From: Neckera pumila
Taxonomy: Eukaryota > Streptophyta > Bryopsida > Hypnales > Neckeraceae
Assembly: GCA_963969595.1 (NCBI GenBank)
Contig: OZ018408.1
Coordinates: 49,539,022-49,603,021, forward strand
Reading direction: 5' to 3'
DNA length: 64,000 nucleotides
Part shown: piece after piece, positions 57,641 through 64,000 of the stretch
Position numbering within the stretch: position 1 is the stretch's first letter
Layout: each line of letters begins with the position of its first letter
Notes under the pieces: model-generated
What the model was told of the DNA's origin: nothing
Seen by the model: only the letters and a program-made list of their open reading frames with translations
Database searches by the model: none
Program-made: the position numbers and the translations under genes

Positions 57641-58952
57641 ATATGAGCCACTTAGGACGTAACACTTCCTTTTTTAAATGCTTTAGGATAGTTGTGTGAA
57701 AAGTGTGATTGAATTTTGGTTTGAAGATTATGTTTTCTTTTTTCATAAACTTTAGAGAATCTTATTTTGTAATGCCATCCACTTTTAGTCATCGTTTGAG
57801 ATCCCAAAAGCAACTTTATATTCATGTAACCAGTGCTTTTTGTACTAAAAGGTCCTTAAAGGGATGAATACTGTTGAGTGAAAGATGAATAAGTGACTTC
57901 AGAAGATCGAGGTTGCCAGCTACGTTAGTGGATGACTGTGTTCGGATGAGCGCAATTTGCGGATGAACCCAACTGCGGACTTCTAGGGTTTAGTTCCTGT
58001 CGTCTCTTTTGGATCCTAGTGCTTCTGCTTGTGCTTCTACTTGTGTTTCTGCTTCTGCCATGTTCTGCTTCAGCCGCCAGTTACCTTGAGCGTTGCATTG
58101 CATTGGTGGACACATGACGCTGAAGACACTGCTTTTGTAAGACAATTTTTTGGCTTGCAGAGAGTAGGATCTCGTTGCACGTACAGATTTTGCTTTCACG
58201 CCACCACTCTCATGATGAAGACTGCGTTCAAATGGGATACCCATACTCTCCAGGTGCTATGCGTACGTTTCATTTCCTATTGTTTGTGAGGAAACTGTCA
58301 GAAGCTGAAGCTGCATCTACAATGTAGAACCAGGACGATCGATGGGAGAGGGTGCTACTTTAGGGTCTGTGGAGTGGAGGGTTGGGTGATCTTCAGAACT
58401 TTGGTTATTGAAGTAGGGTTTCATTGCGTTCTGGAAGTTACGTTCAATAAGTGGTTTGGTAAGTTCTACCTCATTGCAAGCTTGAAGTTATATTGCTTTA
58501 GGGTTTACTACTTGCTGTCATTGATTTTGCGCGACAGGACCCATGCATCCACAAGGAATTAGGGTTCAGGGTGAGAACGTGTGTGATGCGCAAAGAGGCT
58601 GTTTTGGGTAGGTTTTTTGACATTAAGATGTTGTTTGATGGAGTATTGTTTGCGTCATTTTTGTTTTGAGAGGGTTTGATGAGTGCTTGCCGTGGGAAGA
58701 ATACAGGGCATTTGCGGAGGTGGGTTTTGTGGGTTTTGTGTGGGGAGTGTGGTTGCAATGGGTATTCTTCACAGTGTAAGCGTCTTGCTAGCAGTGTGAA
58801 GTATACCCAACAAAAGGCATGAAGACTAGCTGATGAACAATTTCTTCTCACCAAAGGGATCACTGGTGAATTAGGGTTTAGGGTGTAGGGGATAAGAGCT
58901 TGATCAACCTAGAAAATCAGACTTTCTTACTGTATGCACCTTCTTTTTTTAG
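57640..58952. other. Upstream region of the transposase-like gene
   Basis: No clear gene. A GCTTCTGCTTGTGCTTCT hexamer-type repeat lies at 58020-58070, and its minus-strand translation (MAEAETQVEAQAEALG) is a chance frame. A poly-pyrimidine tract and TTTTTTTAG at about 58945-58952 look like an acceptor, suggesting an upstream exon that I could not identify. Confidence 0.3.
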
Positions 58953-61900
58953 GTGAGGCCACTATTTCCTGAAATGGCAGAAGAAATGGCTTCTGCTGAA
59001 GCATTAGAATGTGCTCCACCTGGACTAGGAGAGGCACAAGGTGGACTAGAAGAGGCACACCAAGCATGGTATGCTGAAAAGCGCAAAAGAGACAGTCGGG
59101 AGCGAACACGACGTTGTAGGGCAAGGAAGGCAGCTGGCGCCAACAGGAAAGTTCCGGTTGATTCCAATCCATCTTGTGAATCGCCGGGTACTTCTGATTT
59201 GTGTGCATCTAGGGTGAATAGAATTAGTGCGCATGTAGCGAAGGAAATTGTTGCGTTTACAGCACAGCGTCTTCAACAGTATGATAGGAACATACGAGCT
59301 CTCACTGTTGAGAAACTCTTGGGACACACTTGTATGGCTGACATCACTCTAGCGTACTTGAGTAACTTAGAATCTGTGAAGTTGGGACATTCTGTTCTTA
59401 GCAGTGTGCGAGAAGGCATGAGAGAGCATTTGGTGGGTCAGAAAACTTCTAAAATTATAATGGCAAAGGATATTTTGTGTACATTCGCTTCTAAGGGAAA
59501 TGTTGGCAGTGGAAGAGGAATTGCTGGGCTATTAGGGGTGGACAGGCGTAATATCTCAAAGGCGCAAGGAAGACGAGTACTACTAGACTCTGCTCAAGAT
59601 GCATTTTGGCTGCACCATCGGAGAAAGACTCGGAGCGACTCCCTTGCTGAAAATGTGAAGACTCTGGTTGAGCAGTGGTGGGCGGAAGAGACGACAGTGT
59701 CCCCAAACCGCAAAGATGTTGTGACTTTCCACGAGGGTCCACGGCAATGGGTCTCCCATGCTACCCATTTCCTACAAGTATCTCAGGTATTGTAAAAATA
59801 TAGTTCTTTTACACTTCCACGTTGCTTGCAATCCTCTTAATGTTTGGTATCTTCTTGTAGCCTCATTCCGTTCTCTCCTTCAACTGTGCTACTGGATTAG
59901 GGTTTGATTGAAAACGACCTTCTTCACCTCTCAAGGTGCAACATTGCTTGGAAATAAACCTCAGTCAATGCTCAGAAGTTGTTTCATGCCTTGAGAATGT
60001 GCGCCTCTGCTTGAATATGTGCATCGCTGATTTATAACATGTTTTCATACAATACTTCTTCTCTTGCTTGAATATTAGCTCTATTGCTTCAAAGTTCACT
60101 AGGATCCTTTTGTGCTTGCTGTGTTGCTATAAGTTCTGAGTTCTTGCTTGAAATTCTGCTTTCTAGCTAGAAAATGTGCATGGTTGGTACTATGTTGGCT
60201 GTGTTGCTAAAAATGTAGCCAATCACTTGCTAGAATATGTGATTGGATGCTACTACCTTTTATTTGTTGCTAGAAATTCTACTTACTTCCTAGAATTTGT
60301 GCTTGTATGCTAGTATGTTTCTAGATGACTGCTTTGATGCAAGAATTTATCCTTTGTTGCTGGATTATGTGCTTGGATGCTACCATCTCTACTTTCTTCC
60401 TAGAAATGCTACTTCCTTCCTAGTGTATGTGCTTGGGTGCTAGTGTATGTGCTAGGGTGCTAAATTATGTGCTTGGTTGCTACTGTATGTGCTTGGGTGC
60501 TACCGTATGTGCTAGGGTGCTACCGTATGTGCTTGGTTGCTACTGTATGTGCTTGGTTGCTACTGTATGTGCTAGGGTGCTATTGTATGTGCTTGGGTGC
60601 TATTGTATGTGCTTGGGTGCTATTGTATGCGCTAGGGTGGTACTGTATGTGCTAGGGTGGTACTGTATGTGCTTCAGTGCTACTCTATGTGATTGGGTGC
60701 TAATGTATGTGCTTCAGTGCTACTGTATGGGCTAGGGTGCTACTGGATATGCTGTGTTGCTAGAATTCATGCTTTAGTATCAGCTGATCTCTTCTATTCT
60801 ATTCTTTCTATTGGAGTTTCAAATCTTACATCTTTGAGAATGTGCTGTCCTATTGGTGGCTAGCCAGCCATCACCTTGCTCCTGTACTTACAGATTTAGC
60901 CTCCTTGCTCTCATTTTGCAATATTTGTGAATGTTTAGTATCTTCCTTTGTTTTATTTCTAACGGCAGCTACGGTTGTGCAGCTCAAGTTCTACACGAGC
61001 TTCAAGGCCATGTATCCTAACTTGCTCTGTAGCTTGACTTCTTTCGAGAGCATGAAACCGTGGTGGGTTAGGCGTTTACGGCTATGGAATACATGCTGTT
61101 GTAAGTATCATCAGGAGCTGCTAGAGCTACTCAGAGCTCTTGACACCATGCGTGTAGATAAGCTTGGAGTTCACAGTAGTTGCAATTGTGAATGTGAATT
61201 TGTCTGTAGTGGTCTGGATTCTGCAAATGCTGGCCAATTCTGCAATGCTCATCGTGAAGTGTATGAACGACTAACAAACTTGTGGTCATCCATTTTATGT
61301 GAGAAAGTCAAGTTCTCTGCTTGGCATCGTCGGGCTTGTTTACTAGGAGAGTGTCCAGATTGTGGCTTACAGCTACTTATGGTTTGTCCACTTGAAGAAA
61401 GCACTGACCAACTCGTGAAGTGGAAAAGCATTGGATACAAGGTAGTGGGAACAATTGCAGATGGAAATCCAAAGAAAGTGGTGACGATGGAGTATCGAGA
61501 GTCACCACCGCGTGAGTTAATCGCTTACCTCAAACCCAAACTACAAGCTTTTGTACTTCATAATTACATTGCAACTTGGCAAGATTTCCAATTCCGGGAG
61601 CTGTTTGGGTCTGTTCCTGCAGACACTCTCATATCTTGTGTGGATTTCTCTGAAAATTATACTCTCAAGGTTCAGAACGAAATCCAATCAATGCATTGGC
61701 ATAATGACCAGATAACCATTGTAGTGCATATAACCTATAGACCTAATCCTGCATGGAGAGCTGAAAACGAAGAGCCACTGCTTCTGAAAGAAATTCATTA
61801 TTACATTTCTGATGACAAAACCCATGACTCTTTGTATGTGCAAAAGTGCTTCATGTTGAACTAGGAGCATGTGCGCAGTCAAGGTTTCTCACCTTCTAAT

Positions 61901-63158
61901 CACATTGTCTGGTCTGATGGATGTAGTGGTCAGTTTAAGTCTTCACGTGCTTGGTATTTCATTAGTAGGTATCCTAATCTCACTAGTGGTGTGAGTTTAA
62001 ATTCGGGGTGCCAAATGTGCTGGAATTATTTTGGAAGTGGGCATGGGAAGGGGGAAGTGGATGGTGCAGGTGCTCTTCTAAAAAGAGAGATACGAAAGGA
62101 ACAAATGAAGGTGGATGGGCGCAAGCTCCAGAATGCTGTAGAAATCGTGGCGTTCTTGAAAGAGGAATCCAGGAAAGCACATGCGGGGCCACGGGGTGCA
62201 CGATGCACTACAAGTAAATTTTTTTGGGAGATTCCAGTCTTTGGACCTGGTTCGGTGGACAGAACAGACCTTCTTCAGGCTAAAACGGTGCCAGGCAGCA
62301 TGGGAAATCACCAGTGCCGGTCAATGTCCACCAGAGACCCGACGTTGATACAGTATCGGCAATTGAGCTGCCTCTGTCATGCTTGTCTTGGTTATGACTA
62401 TGAGAGTCCTTGTTCCCAATCAGATCATGCTCCTAGCTTCATCTTGCACAGGTGGGAGTTCTCCCTTTGTAGCTGACTTTGCCAAACTCTTTCTTGAATG
62501 CTGCTGTATTGGTTTAGGTTGGGTATTTTGGCAAATAGACTCTTTCTTGAATGCTGTTGTATTGGTTTATGTTGGGTATTTTGGCAAACAGCTACATGAT
62601 GTTCTGACTTACGTGGTATGCTGCCATGATTTATTGGAGGCATTATTGACTGAGTGAATGTTGTTGTCATCTGTAATTGCATCTGCAACCGAAAGGTTGA
62701 CTCCAAAGCGACCAAGCCAAGCTCGCCAATTGTACAACAACGACGAGGAGGTGGAAGCTGGTCCTAACCGTGAGTGGATTGCCGACGGGCTTTGCATTGG
62801 AGATAATGTTGCTGTGCGTTCACCACTTCAAGAGGAGCCATATTGACTGATGCTAGTGCATACTGCAACACGCACGCTTCAAGACAGCTTCACAGATCCA
62901 GAAGGGAATGGGTATGGCCCTGGGGACGTTATTTTCTCAGGTTTCTGGTACGAGCGTCTTAAAGAAGGTAGTCGTACTTATTTGTTGAGAAACGATAAGG
63001 AACCAAGTTCGGTTTATAGCCATTTGCTGTTGACTTCAAAATTCAGCTTGCCTCCTATCTCGCACCCTGTGAAGAGTCGGTTTGCGGGGTTTGAGTTGAA
63101 GCTTGATGTGAAGGAGATTATTGATGAGGCTGCTCGTGCCGCAGCATTGTTAGATTAG
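58953..63158 (+). pseudogene. Three-exon transposase-like gene with two in-frame stops
   Basis: Exon 1 is 58953-59786 (first ATG 58974; donor CAG|GTATTG). Exon 2 is 60983-62451 (acceptor GTGCAG; donor CAG|GTGGGA). Exon 3 is 62696-63158 (acceptor GAAAG; TAG stop). Phases agree (0/0, then 2/2). Exon 1 has a basic segment (RKRDSRERTRRCRARKA). Exon 2 has KPWWVRRLRLWNTCCCKYH, two Cys-rich clusters (CNCECEFVC, CLLGECPDC), then VWSDGCSGQFKSSRAWYF (61908) and GSGHGKGEVDGAGALLKR (62035-62085). The last two resemble an RNase H-like core of transposase-related proteins widespread in eukaryotes. A TAG at 61862 and a TGA at 62844 interrupt it, both where Trp would be a natural codon. Element ends were not found. 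Confidence 0.6.
60420..60750. repeat. 20-bp minisatellite in intron 1 of the transposase-like gene
   Basis: About 16 units of the type GTGCTTGGGTGCTACTGTAT. Older, diverged GCTAGAA/TATGTGCTTGG units reach back to about 60160. The frames reading YCMCLGA here are the repeat. Confidence 0.85.
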
Positions 63159-63370
63159 CAGTGGAGGAATCTGTGGTCTTGAAAGAGAAGATTGTACATT
63201 ATGTGTGGACACATTGTTTTTTGGTGCGATCTATGCCTTTTGAAACCGTATTTTATTTAATACAAATTCATTTCAATGAACTTACAGGAAATTGTTGCCT
63301 TGCACTTAGTATGCCATGTGAACTTGCACATCTTGCTGCCAGATTTTCCGATAGCATTCTTAAACTGCTG

Positions 63371-63568
63371 TGACTGGCTTGTGGTGTATCAGTTGTGTGA
63401 ATGTCATGTGTGTGGGGCTTGCACTTGCATTTCACGTGACTGGCTTGGGGTGTATCAGTTATGTGAATGTCATGTGCGTGGGGCTTGCACTTGCATTTCA
63501 CGTGACTGGCTTGGGATGTATCATTTGTGTGAATGTCATGTGCGTGGGGTTTGCACTTGCATTTCACG
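63371..63568. repeat. 66-bp tandem repeat, three copies
   Basis: Units start TGACTGGCTTG at 63371, 63437 and 63503, and each ends TTGCATTTCACG. They differ at few positions. They lie in the 3' flank of the transposase-like gene. Confidence 0.85.
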
Positions 63569-63754
63569 TTTAGGGAGATAATTTGGACTCGCGTTATAGG
63601 CAAACTTGTCCTTATATCTTTAAAATGATCACTAACTCAAGAATTTGCACTAAACAAATACCCTCCTTGTTAAAAGGGAACTGAACTGGAGCAAGGGATT
63701 TTCCTTATTAAAAAGCAGTGACCAGCCATCTGCAGCTGCATAATGAGCAGCCAC

Positions 63755-63900
63755 TGTTCTGATTAAGAACCGGCAACTGAGGCCCCCCCCCCCCCCCCCC
63801 CGCCTTGAAAGCATCTGCAGCATAGATGACCAACAATTTTTCCAAAAAAAAAGCGGCAACTGAGGCCCCCCCCCCCCGCCTTGAAGCATCTGCAGTATAA
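63755..63900. repeat. Two copies of a poly-C-containing unit
   Basis: CGGCAACTGAGG, then a C run of about 20 (63782) or 12 (63865), then GCCTTGAA and GCATCTGCAG. It is a tandem duplication of about 85 bp. Lengths of the C runs are prone to sequencing error. Confidence 0.65.
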
Positions 63901-63985
63901 TGACCAGGCACCGTGCATTGTTGCATAATGAGCTGCAGTGTGTCAGTGCCCAGCTCGACTAGAGCTGGAGTGCATCAGTTGAACT

Positions 63986-64000
63986 ACTTCTTTAACCCCT
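63986..64000. mobile_element. Probable start of another AT-rich MITE-like element at the window edge
   Basis: The last bases, TTTAACCCCT, match the start of the elements at 11970 and 13248. The remainder lies outside the window. Confidence 0.35.

Noticed and set aside
60427..60735. ORF with repeated Cys-Tyr-Cys-Met-Cys
   Set aside because: It is a reading of the 20-bp minisatellite inside an intron, not a Cys-rich protein.
60420..63568. CRISPR-like arrays
   Set aside because: The repeats are head to tail without unique spacers, and the genome is eukaryotic.

Overview
The window is nuclear DNA from a streptophyte (land plant or charophyte-like), probably one with a large, repeat-rich genome. 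The evidence is GT-AG introns, a kinase-like gene with a DWG motif, a FCP1/NIF-like gene with a plant-type DLNG motif, ORFs resembling plant transposon proteins, tRNA-derived SINE candidates and a degenerate TTTAGGG-like tract. I cannot name the species. I see no rRNA, no functional tRNA gene, no CRISPR array and no bacterial-style operon. Almost everything recognisable is mobile DNA in nested layers, and most coding regions are broken.

Layout. 1-2090 is mostly anonymous, with a possible first exon on the minus strand. 2093-8800 is a retroelement-like unit (element 0) whose ORF is split by a complete 3.6-kb relative (element 1, 4174-7804, target duplication CCTCC). 8828-14560 is AT-rich, with MITE-like elements and degenerate arrays. 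14565-17880 holds gene remnants. 17890-18430 is a GC-rich repeat array. 18865-20305 is the main part of a minus-strand protein kinase-like gene. Its first codons lie 33 kb away, at 53669-53718.

The kinase gene is split by a 1.86-kb element (20306-21428 plus 52920-53663, target duplication TCTTT). That element is itself split by a 31,491-bp insertion, 21429-52919, with about 25-bp terminal inverted repeats beginning AACATCATA and a 4-bp target duplication CTTC. I regard this as a giant DNA transposon and the main discovery in the window. It carries a minus-strand set of genes: an unidentified 3-exon gene (25191-29441), a FCP1/NIF-like gene (23670-24939) and a hypothetical gene (22568-23250). 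It also carries a plus-strand DUF7869/transposase-like gene (49293-52117). Its non-coding parts contain at least 15 copies of an interrupted palindrome, TTTAACTCG...CGAGTTAAA, seen at 25.1-30.1 kb and 48.6-49.2 kb. Between those blocks lie later insertions, including element 2 (33582-38889, itself carrying a 1.66-kb insert) and element 3 (43690-47586).

Elements 0-3 and the two small elements share TG...CA ends of the TGTNR type and 5-bp target duplications. The full-size ones carry an ORF like plant Athila/PF20167-type transposon proteins followed by a coiled-coil and acidic region. I find no long terminal repeats and no polymerase. They may be non-autonomous elements moved by a retroviral-type integrase.

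Right of the kinase gene are a SINE-like sequence, a degenerate hAT (DUF659-like) transposase with GC-rich repeat arrays and a 60-bp satellite (53990-57400), and a three-exon transposase-like gene (58953-63158) with two in-frame stops. The window ends in short tandem repeats and poly-C tracts. Coordinates of introns and element ends come from reading motifs, not from transcripts.
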